Shown here: positions 50,201 through 60,738 of the stretch, piece by piece
Layout of the letters: every line of letters begins with the position of its first letter
Position numbering within the stretch: the first letter of the stretch is position 1
Origin: Pempheris klunzingeri
Lineage: Eukaryota > Chordata > Actinopteri > Acropomatiformes > Pempheridae
Reading direction: 5' to 3'
Length of the DNA stretch: 64,000 bases
Assembly: GCF_042242105.1 (NCBI RefSeq)
Contig: NC_092027.1
Coordinates: 1 to 64,000 of the forward strand
Notes under the pieces: generated by a model
What the model saw: the letters and a program-made list of their open reading frames with translations, nothing else
The model's database searches: none
What the model was told of the DNA's origin: nothing
Made by a program: the position numbers and the translations under genes

Positions 50201-50709
50201 GGGGGAAGCCCAGGATCTACTCCTGCGACGTTTGCGGTAAGAAGTTCACCATGAGCCAGCACCTGGACGTGCACAAGAGGATCCACACGGGGGAGAAACC
50301 CTACACCTGCAGGGTCTGTGGGAAAAACTTCCGACAGATCGGCAACCTGGATTCCCACATGAGGATCCACACGGGCGAGAAGCCGTTCATCTGCAGCCTC
50401 TGTGGGAAGAGGTTTCGCCAGAAGATCTCGCTGGAGACTCACGAGAGGTTCCACAAGAAGGAGAAACCGTTCAGCTGCCAGCTGTGCAGCAAAGGCTTCG
50501 TTCAGAAGATCGATCTGAAGAGACACATGCTGACGCACACCGGAGAGAAGCCCTACAGCTGCCGCGTGTGCGGAAAGAGCTACCAGGAGAAACGCTCTGT
50601 GGACTCGCACATGAAGGTCCACAGGGCTGAACGGGCCGCCAAGGAGTTGGAGGGGACCGCAAGTATGAAACGACAGGATGGAGTCCACAGCGACTTCATC
50701 CAGCTGTGA
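47248..50709 (+). CDS. Zinc-finger gene F, two exons, 627 aa (16 fingers)
   Basis: Exon 1 is 47248-47476 (MSKKRSKSSESGSLRAAVDEQLAAAAEEI..., donor CCCG|GTGAGA). Exon 2 is 49055-50709 (acceptor CTCTGCAG|AG). Together they make 1884 nt in frame. The N-terminal domain again has two helical motifs (DEQLAAAAEEILWLL, TERITAAVEHIFTVF). A short acidic region precedes 16 fingers from about residue 144 to 595. Fingers 1-6 and 7-11 follow the same module order: CCKVCG..F, CG(L/V)CGE, CDICG, then ordinary fingers. Finger 9 (CDICGISFRDMEIHMRTH) has only nine residues between Cys2 and His1. The last five are canonical with TGEKP linkers. The gene belongs to a different subfamily from A-D, without the KEEQEE linker. 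Predicted nuclear DNA-binding regulator. Confidence 0.9.
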
Positions 50710-51437
50710 CCTACAGAGGATCCCCTGTCTCTGTCTGTCTGACCGACCCCTGAACAGAACCCTTTAATCTATCAGACTCTCAAAAGGCCCAGCACAACAA
50801 CAGAACCAGGAATCACTTTACTGCCCCTGAAGGATCTTCACTTGCCTCTCCACTGCAGGGGCCAGGCACCGAATCTAGCTCCCGATCCTGATCCAGGTCC
50901 TGTTCGGGGGTAGGTTGCAGATCCTCTGGATCCATCAGTGGCAAGAACGTCACATGTAGCTGCCGCTCAGGAGGATCCAGAGGTTTGGGTTCTCCCAGTC
51001 TAAGAAAGTGGGACTTTCTCTGGAACAGGGACCATTTTGGACCAGAACCTTAAGCCTTTTAAAATAGGAAGCATGAAACATTCAGATGTCAGACTATGCT
51101 TCCTGGTCCTGGTTCTGGTTCTGGAGGCAGATTCTGTCATAGGCAGTAGGTTTCCCCATGTCAGGGTTTAGTTAGACAGGAAGCTTCATATAGACACCAC
51201 AGGGACCAGAGACTCTTAGTCTTCATCCTCTCAGTCTCAGTCCTGGTTCTGGTTCTTGTACTGATAATGGATTGGGTCTTTCTGAGTTGGAGTTTTAACT
51301 TCCTTTTGACCTTCAGCTAAATCATCAGTCGTTCACATCTTAGCGAAGAAAACATCAGAAATGTTTCAAAGTCAAGGTGACGTCCGCTATGTGGCCCCAG
51401 GAAGGCTAGCAACCGCTAAGCTAACGGGTCCCAACCA

Positions 51438-51483
51438 GTAGAGTAGAGTAGAGTAGAGTAGAGTAGAGTAGAGTAGAGTAGAG
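51438..51483. repeat. (GTAGA)n pentanucleotide repeat
   Basis: About nine perfect units. Confidence 0.95.
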
Positions 51484-51542
51484 AAAAGGGCTGAGGATTA
51501 GACCTGGTTCTGGTTCTGGTCCTAACAGGTTCATTTTTTGAT

Positions 51543-51548
51543 AATAAA
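51543..51548 (+). terminator. Polyadenylation signal, possibly gene F
   Basis: AATAAA about 835 bases after the stop of gene F and before the gene G promoter block. Confidence 0.45.
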
Positions 51549-51889
51549 ACGTTTTGTTGTCGGATATTTGATCTTCGTGTTTCTCTTTGTCTTATATTTT
51601 CAGCGTTAAAGTAGAAACATTTTTTCTTCTTTTTGAATCACACAAACACTGAAAGAAGAAAGAAGAACCCGTGTGAGACATCGTCCTTTGTTCCTGTTAA
51701 CATTCTTCTGTCCAGGTCCTGGACACGAACACGCTCTGAACATTGAACATGTTCTAACACCACATCGATCATGTTTCATACCTGAACATGATCAGGGATC
51801 AATGGACCATGACGTCACCTGCCCCCTCCACCACCGTGGTACCAGTCCTGTATAGCGACTGTATGTTTAGTGTGTGAACGCCTTCCACC

Positions 51890-52353
51890 TCCCCCCGACA
51901 GGGGCCGCTGTCTCCCCATCCACCCGACAGGGGCCGCTGCCGCCGCCCCCCCCCCCCCCCCCCCCCCGGGTTGTCGTTGACGCGGAAGTCCCGGTGTGTT
52001 TACGTCCCCCCGCTGCTCTCTTTGTCCGCACAAAGCAGCAGGATGTGCGCCGTGCAGCTGCTGCGGGTGTCGGTCCACGAGCGGATCAGCGCCGCCGCTG
52101 AAGACTTTCTGCTGCAGCTGGAAAAAGGGGAAGAAGCGGCTGAAATCCCGGCGCTCAGAGCGCTGCTCACCGAGCGGCTCACGGCGGCCGCGGAGGAGAT
52201 CGTCGGTCTGTTGGAGGAAACCGTGGCGGAGTACGAGGACCGAGCTGAGCGGTCAGAGCGGGAGATCTGCCGCCAGAGGAGGCTGCTGGATGCCGTGCTG
52301 AAGCCCCAGGTCCGGCTGCACAGATACCCAGCAGGTCAGTCCCTGCTGCCGGA
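51890..52353 (+). repeat. Duplicated exon-1/promoter block, copy at gene G
   Basis: Inverted, nearly identical copy of 35101-35545. It includes two tandem copies of CCACCCGACAGGGGCCGCTG-like sequence, a C run of more than 20, the 5' UTR and exon 1 with its donor. Confidence 0.88.
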
Positions 52354-54190
52354 GCACCCACTCACACACAGACTCACACTTCCGCTCCACTTCAAAATAA
52401 AAGCCCCGGTGTAAACGATGAAGTCATCTCTGCGGTGTCAAAGGTATTGATTGGTTGATCAAAAGGAAACTTATGAGCAGCTGGATTGATGTAAACTCCT
52501 CGAATCTGATCGTTGAGGCTGTCAGATGTGACATTTTAAGTTAATCTTGTTTTTCATCCAGACAAACGGGATATTCTGGGTTTTGGAGGATTGGTGGGGC
52601 TGACGGAGATGTGATGACGACGCGGTGGGCTGACGCTCTTTATCTCTGCTGTCTGAAGTTTTACTGTTAACGGTCATCAACTCTTCTTTTGTCTACTCAG
52701 ACTGTCGGTGGGCGGCGACCCTGAAGCCTGCAGATGTCCTGCCTCCGGTCAATGCCGTGACCCTGAACCACGCTGAGGATCAACGACCCGACAGCAACGA
52801 CTCCCGCCCACCAAAGCCTTGCTCCCCCCAGCCCATCTCACCAAGTAGCTCAACAGCCCTCAGTGGCAGCGAGCTGGACGGCGACTGGACTGAAGGGACT
52901 CGGACTCTGAGACCCCACAGGAAAAAGAAAAGAAGCCGGCCTCCACTCGTCATCCAAAACAAACGGAAACGGTCGATTCCAACTCAGAGTTTCTTCTGCC
53001 ACGTGTGCGGTCGCGCTCTCCAGGGGAAAGGCTTCCTGCTCAAACACGTCCTGCAGGTCTGCGCCAACGACCCGCACCTCCGCTGCGGCTACTGTGGCGA
53101 GTGTGTAGAGTCCCACGCCGCTCTGATGGATCACCTGCAGACGCACCAGGAGAAGAGTAAAACCTGCTCATTCTGCGGGAAAAGCTTCCAATCCATCTTG
53201 GCGCAGGAGCTGCACGTTCGGCTGCACACCGGAGAGAAACCGTACAGCTGCGACATCTGCGGCAAGAAGTTCAGCCAGAAGGGAAACCTGACATCTCACA
53301 TGCGTGTCCACGCTGCAGAGAAGCCCTTCAAATGCACAGAGTGCAGCCGTACCTTCTGTCACATGACGTCTTTAGAGCGCCACATGCAGGAGCACAGTGG
53401 CGAGGACGTGCACGTCTGCAGCATCTGCGGTCAGGAGTTCAGGAAGCGCCGCAGCCTGCAACGACACATGGCCACGCATCAGAAGGAGAGTGCCACCGAC
53501 AAACCGAAGAAGCACCGCAGCTCGGCGCCGTCCTACAGCTGCAAAGTGTGCGGCGACGCCTTCGACAAGAGGACCTTCCTGGTGAAACACGTGGAGACTC
53601 ATCTGCAGGATCCAGATTGCTGCTGCGGACTCTGTGGACACCAGTACGAGTCCACCGCCAGCCTCGCCACCCACCTGGGCTCCCACCGCGAGATTGGAAA
53701 CACCTGTCACATCTGCGGGAAGTGCTTCCCGGCTCAGGCAGCGCTGGAGATGCACATGAGGATCCACACCGGAGAGAAACCGTACACATGTAGCTTCTGT
53801 GGGAAAGCCTTCAACCAGAGCGGCAACCTGAAGACGCACCTGAAGATCCACACAGGCGAGAGGGCCTTCTCCTGCAGTCTGTGCGGGAAGGGCTTCACCC
53901 AGAAACAGACGCTGGACACTCACGTCCGCTTCCATAACAAAGAGAGGCGCTTCCTGTGCCAGGTGTGTGGGAAGGGCTTCATGCAGGACGTGGACCTGAA
54001 GAGACACATGTTGATCCACACCGGGGAGAAACCCTACAGTTGCCCTGTTTGTGGGAAGAGCTTCCAGGCTAAGCGCTCACTCAACGGACACCTCAAAGTC
54101 CACACCGCGGGGGGGGCTGGGCCAGAGGCAGATCAGACCTCAGATCAGCCGCGGACAGATGGTTTCTACTCTGGCTTCCTCCAGCTGTAG
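52043..54190 (+). CDS. Zinc-finger gene G, two exons, 593 aa (13 fingers)
   Basis: Exon 1 is 52043-52334 (same 97 codons as genes C and D with few changes, donor CAG|GTCAGT). Exon 2 is 52701-54190 (acceptor [26 protein letters not shown]). Together they make 1782 nt in frame. The linker is basic/serine-rich ([19 protein letters not shown], a likely nuclear localisation signal) and unlike that of C and D. Thirteen fingers run from about residue 193 to 566. The first ends HX4C ([17 protein letters not shown]...C). Fingers 1-3 and 7-9 show the module order also seen in F and H. The end of the array ([17 protein letters not shown], then a final finger) matches the ends of F and H, so the finger exon is of the F/H type although exon 1 is of the C/D type. 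Predicted nuclear DNA-binding regulator. Confidence 0.9.
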
Positions 54191-55861
54191 GCGGATAAAG
54201 GAGCAGATCGCCATTTTTACATGTGTGCTGGGATGTGAAGCTCAGTGCCGTGGTGACTCTGTCTGGCCGTGGAGGACTGGCGGCCAACCATAAAGACACG
54301 GACAGATGTACCTGGTCCCAGTGCTGCTGTGGACGCCCAGCGCAGACTGCTTTTACCAGACGTTACTGTTCAGTCAGAGTACGTCCAGGAGGTCACCGGA
54401 ACCCCTGAGGTGGACCTGCTGCTGGTCCTGGTTCAGGTTCTGTCTGTGGATCCTGAACTGGGTGAGAAACTGGTTTTACTGAATCAGAATCAGAAGGTTG
54501 TTGGAGCGGAGAATCACCTGAGTTTGTCATCCAGGTGAATTCTGCTGGTATGTGGACCAGAACTGGACCTGGTTCTAACAGTCTTATTTACTGAACCTTT
54601 CATACACGTTCCAGTCACATGATGAATAAATGTCCAGAAAATATAAACTTTTTACTGATGTGGATTTAGTTTTATCTTATTTGATTTTATTTACTTTTTA
54701 TTCTCAGGTTTAAAATCTTGAAAGAATTCCAACATCAGAAACAAAACAAAACAACAGCAACAGATGCTGAAGTTTGTAACCTGAATCGTGAACATTAGTA
54801 GATAAATAAAAAGTTGGCTATCGGAGGTCGCCGTCTGAGACGAGGGATCTGAATTCACATTTTAAAACTCTGTTTGGGACTTAATTATTAATCCTGGTCT
54901 AAAATCCACTTCAGAACAAAATGGCAAAACATGATAAGTTTGATCAGATCAGCCCCCTCTTCAACCTCCCTCTAAATTCACTAAGGAGAAATATGTTTCC
55001 TCCTCATTAATAACAGACCGGCGTTCTTTAGCTGAACCAGATAGTGTCACTCTGTATTTACACCTTCCAGCTGACAGCAGATGAGTTTGTATGATTCTAT
55101 TTTCACACATTGTTCATTTTTACTGCAAATATGAAGTCAAAGAGTCTTAAACTTAACTGCATGATACATTTGGACCCTCAGGGACCTGCAGAACTTTTCA
55201 ACCAGAAAACAAGAAACAAGTTTGGTTTCGAAGGTTTTTCTGGTTCCTTGGGTAAAACAGTGGAAATGGTTTCCTGGATCACAGGAAGTCTGTGTGGTCA
55301 CATGACCGGCGATGGTTTCCTTTGTGCTTTCCAACCATAACACCTCTGAGCTGCTGGCGACATTTTGTGAAGGCAAATGGGTGTCAAATAATTAAAAATG
55401 TTGATTTAAAGTCACTGAAGCTCATCAATGTTGAAGCAGCAGAACAGGAACCTTTAACCAAAACATTTCCTGACGGCTGCAGACGGGTCCAGATCTGCTT
55501 TAAAAGAGACTCCCGATCTTTCAGGATTCACACTGGAGAACCGAGGACTGAAACGTGCCCCTACGTCCAGACCAGCTCTGCCTCCTGATAACCGTGACAC
55601 CCGAAGATCCATGAAGCAGCCGAGCGGCAGGATGAAGCTCTGATGGTCCCTGTTCCAAATAGAAAAGGAGAGTAAACAGGGCTGCTGAAGTACAGCTGAC
55701 ACGTTACCGAGGTCTGCTGGTCTCTGGTTTATAAAGTGAGAAACAGGAAGCAGTTTGAGTCGCTGACACAGAGGAAGAATAACAATAGAAACAATACAAG
55801 AGGGGATATAAAGTGTGTGTGTAGCTGCTGGAAGGAAGGACGAGCAGCACTTGTTCTATCA
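54191..55861. other. 3' flank of gene G, no other gene seen
   Basis: A likely polyadenylation signal AATAAA lies at 54625-54630. The rest is non-coding by eye. A fragment near 55525 (FRIHTGEPRTETC) resembles a finger linker but is isolated, perhaps a relic. Confidence 0.45.
54625..54630 (+). terminator. Polyadenylation signal, probably gene G
   Basis: AATAAA about 435 bases after the stop of gene G. Confidence 0.55.
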
Positions 55862-55873
55862 TTGCTATCAGTG

Positions 55874-56823
55874 GTATTAGTAGTAATAGTAGCAGTATTA
55901 GCAGTAGTAGTAGTAGTAGTAGTAGTAGTTGTATTAGTAGTAGCAGTAGTAGTAGTAGTAGTAGTAGTTGTATTAGTAGTAGTAGTACTAGCAGTAGTAT
56001 TAGCAGTAGTAGTAGTAGTAGTAGTAGTTGTTGTATTATTAGTAGTAGTAGTAGTTGTATTAGTAGTAGCAGTAGTATTAGTAGTAGTAGTAGTAGTTGT
56101 ATTAGTAGTAGCAGTAGTAGTAGTAGTAGTACTAGCAGTAGTATTAGTAGTAGTAGTAGTTGTATTAGTAGTAGTAGTAGTTGTTGTATTAGTATTAGCA
56201 GTAGTAGTAGTTGTATTAGTAGTAATAGCAGTATTAGTAGTAGTATTAGCAGTAGTAGCAGTAGTAGTAGTTGTATTAGTAGTAGTAGCAGTATTAGTAG
56301 TAGTAGTAGTATTAGCAGTAGTAGCAGTAGTAGTAGTAGTAGTTAGTAGTAGTAGCAGTATTAGTAGTAGTATTAGCAGTAGTAGCAGTAGTAGTAGTTG
56401 TATTAGTAGTAGTAGCAGTATTAGTAGTAGTAGTAGTAGTATTAGCAGTAGTAGCAGTAGTAGTAGTAGTAGTTAGTAGTAATAGCAGTATTAGTAGTAG
56501 TATTAGCAGTAGTAGCAGTAGTAGTAGTTGTATTAGTAGTAGTAGCAGTATTAGTAGTAGTAGTAGTATTAGCAGTAGTAGCAGTAGTAGTAGTAGTAGT
56601 TAGTAGTAGTAGCAGTATTAGTAGTAGTAGTAGTAGCAGTAGTAGTATTAGCAGTAGTAGTAGTAGTAGTAGTTGTATTAGTAGTAATAGCAGTATTAGT
56701 AGTAGTAGTAGTAGTATTAGCAGTAGTAGCAGTAGTAGTAGTAGTAGTTGTATTAGTAGTAGTAGCAGTATTAGTAGTAGTAGTATTAGCAGTAGTAGCA
56801 GTAGTAGTAGTACTACTACTACT
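55874..56823. repeat. Long (AGT)n trinucleotide array with AGC and ATT variants
   Basis: About 950 bp of AGT/TAG/TTG/CAG triplets arranged in nested larger repeats. It ends in a 24-bp perfect palindrome where (AGT)n turns into (ACT)n at 56800-56823. It lies only about 155 bp before the start codon of gene H. Confidence 0.95.
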
Positions 56824-56978
56824 ATCAGTAGTGTTTTCCGGGCCGCTGCAGAGGGTCCTCCAGTCCAGCAGGGGGCGGCCTCCGGTGTCTGTCGCCCTCC
56901 CGCCGTGAACTCGTTGGCTCGGGGCGGAGCGGTGTTGTTTTCCTCGCTGATGGCCGGTGGACAGAGCTCGGTACCGGG

Positions 56979-57365
56979 ATGTCCCTGTCAGAAACCTCGC
57001 TGCACTGCGGGCTCCGGGCCTTGACGGAGTCGGTGTCGGAGCAGCTGACCCGGGTTGCGGAGGAGGTCTTGGGGCTGCTGGAGAAGCGGAGCGGCGGAGG
57101 GTCCGGGGGCTCCGCCGGCCGCCTGCTCCGCCTGCTGAGGCTGCTGCTCGTCGAGCGGTTGGCGGCGGCGGCGCAGCGGATCGTCGGGCTGGTAGAGCGG
57201 GAGGTGAAGGAGTACCGGCGGCAGCTGGAGCGGCAGAGCCGCCTGCTGGAGGCGGTGCTGAGCCCGGTGGTCCGACTGACGCGGACAGGTGAGTCCTCCC
57301 GCACACCCCCGCCATGTTGGAGCCACATCAGCACGCCGACTGCCATTGCTAGGCAACATGGACAG

Positions 57366-57397
<32 letters not shown>

Positions 57398-59579
57398 TAC
57401 TGTAGTGAACTGATTCTGTTTTTTCCTTCCAGACTCCATCACCTCTTCCGCTGTCAGAGCCCCTCCCGCACTACCTGTGGCGTTCCCTGCCCACTTCCCC
57501 ACAGCCCCGCCCACCTCCGCTCCCTCAGACGTCTCAGAAAGCGACTGGAGAGGAAGTGACGGCACGTCCAGTAATAAAGAGACACACCGAAGGGGTGGGG
57601 GGCAGCGCTCCAGGGGCCACAGAGGGCAGACGGTGTCTTTGGACCCGCCACCGGCTCATTGCTGCTTTGTCTGTGGAAAAAGTTTCTGTCACAGAGGGAA
57701 CCTTGTGAAGCATGTGGAGACAAACTGTGAGAACCCGGACAGTCTCTGTGGCGTCTGTGGGGAACGTCTGGAGTCCTCAGACCACCTGGTAGACCACCTC
57801 AGGGCTCACAGAGAACCCGCCAGTGGTGGCGGGACATGCGACATTTGCGGGAGGACGTTTCAGAACATGGAGACACACATGAGAAGCCACACCGGCGTCA
57901 AACCCTACGGCTGTGACGCCTGTGGGAAGAGCTTCCCCCGAGCTGGAGCGCTGAGGAGACACAAGAAAATCCACAGTCAGAGGACACCGGACGTCTGCCC
58001 CGTCTGCGGACTGACCTTCACACAGAACCACCTGCTCCAGGACCACCTGAAGACCCACGAGGACGATGGCAGCAACCAGAGCGAGGATGAGGACGGACGG
58101 TCAGAGGCGCCAAAGCCAAGGAGAGACCAGAGGTGGCGCTCTGGACTGAGGTCATCCCTGCCATCCTCGCTCTGTTGCAGAGTCTGCGGTGATTCGTTCC
58201 ACAGCCGTGGCTTCCTGCGGAAACACGCCGAGACGCACTGCCGGGAGTCTCAGAGTCTCTGTGGTGTCTGCGGACAACGGCTGGACTCACCTGACAGCCT
58301 GCTGACTCACCTGCGGTCGCACCGGGAGACCAGCGGAACCTGCAGCATCTGTGCCAAGAGCTTCCAGAACATGGAGACGCACATGCGAAGCCACACAGGA
58401 ATTAAACCGTATCGCTGTGGCGTGTGTAACAAACATTTCCCCCGACCTGGAGCGCTCAGGCGCCACAAGAAGATCCACATCGGGGAGCGACCGTACATCT
58501 GCCATCACTGCGGGAAGATGTTCGTGGACAGCAGCACCTTAAAGACTCACAGCCGGAGTCACTTGTGGGAGATCCATGGCGATAAAGACACCGAGCCGCT
58601 GCCAAACTCTCAGAGCCCTAAGTCAGAGACGGAGAGACATCCCCCCATCCACGACAACGCCGCCAAGGTGGTGCTGCAGACGTCCCACTGCTGTAAAGTC
58701 TGCGGGGAGTGTTTCCAGACCAAAGGAAGTCTGAGGAAACACGCTAAGAGTCATTCGGCAGAGTCCGCCTGCGGCGTCTGCGGTCAGAGTTTACCACCAT
58801 CAGAGACCCTGACAGAGCACCTGCAGAACCACAGAGATGCTGGAAAGATCTGCCACGTCTGCGGTAAAACCTACCAGAACATTGAGACCCACATGCGCTG
58901 TCACACCGGTGTCAAACCGTACTGCTGCACCATCTGCGGCAAGTCCTTCCCGCGTCCCAATGCCCTGCGGCGCCACAAGAGGATCCACAGCGGGGAGCGG
59001 CCGTACATTTGCGAGTTCTGCGGCAAAACGTTCATCGATAACGGTGCCCTGACAACGCACATCCGGAGCCACACCGGAGACAAGCCGGCCCACCGTGTCT
59101 CCTGCAACACTTGCGGGAAGAGCCTGGCATCGGTCCACGTCCTGGAGGTCCACAAGAGGATCCACACGGGCGAGAAGCCGTTCCCGTGCCGTGTGTGCGG
59201 GAAGGCTTTCAGGCAGGTGGGGGGGCTGAACGCCCACATGCTGACCCACACCGGCGAGAAGCCGTTCAGCTGCAGTCTCTGCAGCAAGAGCTTCAGCACC
59301 AAAGGCTACCTGGAGACGCACCTCCGCTTCCACCGCAAGGAGCGAGCGTTCAGCTGCCACCTGTGTTGGAAGGCCTTCGTCACTAAGAACGACCTCAAGA
59401 AGCACCTGCTGACGCACACCGGAGAGAAACCCTACAGCTGCCGCATCTGCGGAAAGAGCTACCAAGAGAAACGCTCCAGAGACGTCCACATGAAAGTTCA
59501 CATGAAGCTAGATGTCCGAACCAGCCAAGAGCCACAGAGGACACAAGACGGGCTGCAGTCCAACCTGCTGCCACTATAG
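56979..59579 (+). CDS. Zinc-finger gene H, two exons, 818 aa (20 fingers)
   Basis: Exon 1 is 56979-57288 (MSLSETSLHCGLRALTESVSEQ..., donor ACAG|GTGAGT). Exon 2 is 57433-59579 (acceptor CTTCCAG|AC). Together they make 2457 nt in frame. The N-terminal domain has two helical motifs separated by a Gly/Ser stretch. Twenty fingers run from about residue 178 to 791. Fingers 1-5, 6-10 and 11-15 are three copies of one five-finger module. Its third member is always short: CDICGRTFQNMETHMRSH, CSICAKSFQNMETHMRSH and CHVCGKTYQNIETHMRCH (CX2CX9HX3H). Its fourth is FPR(A/P)xALRRHK. Fingers 16-20 form the common C-terminal block shared with F and G. The first finger ends in Cys. Predicted nuclear DNA-binding regulator with a very long array. 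Confidence 0.92.
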
Positions 59580-60019
59580 TCGACGAACCAGCTGGTTCCT
59601 ACCAGGTCTTACTAGGTCCTAATGGATCCTCCATTAGGGCTCTCTGATTGTCTGCTGATTCCTCAGCTGATCGACTCATAGAAACATCTTTCACGTTAAA
59701 ATCAGGTCAGTGTGACGTCTGTTAATGTTTCAGCCCAAACAGTTTATTTCACTGAGATGCTGAACGGACATTTGGGCAAACAAACAGCAGATGAAAACAG
59801 CTGATGAACGTTGCCTTGGTGACGCGGTCACATTAACATACGTGTCACAGAAATAAACATGTTCTATAACTAAAAATGTCACACATTTAGTCACCCGATG
59901 ATCAGAATAATCATATTACAACTAATTATGATACTAATATTGATAATAATGTTAAAAATAATAATATTGTGATGAAACGTGTTGTGAACTCATTCACACA
60001 CCCCACCCCCTGAAACTGA
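59580..60019. other. 3' flank of gene H
   Basis: AATAAA at 59852-59857 probably ends the gene H transcript. No gene seen. Confidence 0.5.
59852..59857 (+). terminator. Polyadenylation signal, probably gene H
   Basis: AATAAA about 270 bases after the stop of gene H. Confidence 0.55.
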
Positions 60020-60222
60020 GCTGTTTTTTCCTGTTAAAGGGGAGTTTGTCCTGTTAAAGGGGAGTTTCTTTTGCTCATTAGGGGATTCTTGAAGACTTTG
60101 TGTTGAATTCTTGAATTCTTGGGTCTCTTTAGTTGAGTTTGGTCTGAGCAGCTCTTTATAAAGTATGTCTCGAGATAATATGAATTGGCCCGATATGAAT
60201 AAAGATTGATTGATTGATTGAT
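60020..60222 (+). mobile_element. 3' tail of an L2-like LINE
   Basis: Contains TTTTTTCCTGTTAAAGGGGA and GCTCATTAGGGG of the common fish L2-type 3' UTR. It ends GAATAAAGATTGATTGATTG with the TTGA simple tail. A 30-bp segment (CCTGTTAAAGGGGAGTTT) is duplicated inside it. Confidence 0.7.
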
Positions 60223-60738
60223 AAATACCAGTTTGTGTCGTGAGGTCCTTGAACTGTTTCAGGGGACCTTGAAGGAATTCCAGGGGTCTTTGAATCAGTT
60301 ACCTTCACTAGTGAGTTTACGAACACACACACAGTCCTTGAAGTCAACTGTCAGCCACGTGACAGTCCTCAGCGTCACGTGACCGGCAGGTGCGGTTCCA
60401 GGTGAGGTTTGCTGTAGTAAAACATGTTCAGAATTTCAGAGTAAAGTGCCTGAGGCGCATGAGAAGTCAGAGAACCTCAGAGATTGTTGCTCAGGCTGCG
60501 TACAGCTGCTGCTGATGATGATGGAGGGTCGGTGATGAAAACACACGTTCAGCTCGAGTTTTGTTGTAATCCGGAAAAAAATGATAAATTTACGATCTGT
60601 CCGTCCTATGGTGCTTTTATTGTGAAGAGGCTTCCGGGGTCCCGTGTGTCTAACGTTACTGTTTCCGGTCGGACAGACATTTAACCTCCAGCAGCTCCAT
60701 CACCCTCGCCGTCACCGGGAGTTTCAGGCGGTACCGAC

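Larger units (their letters stand above)
50710..51889. other. 3' flank of gene F, no other gene seen
   Basis: Contains a nine-copy GTAGA pentamer at 51438-51483 and an AATAAA at 51543-51548 that may end the gene F transcript. No coding frame recognised. Confidence 0.5.

Noticed and set aside
55736-56476. Plus-strand valine/serine-rich frame of 246 codons and the opposite threonine-rich frame
   Set aside because: Translations of the AGT triplet array.
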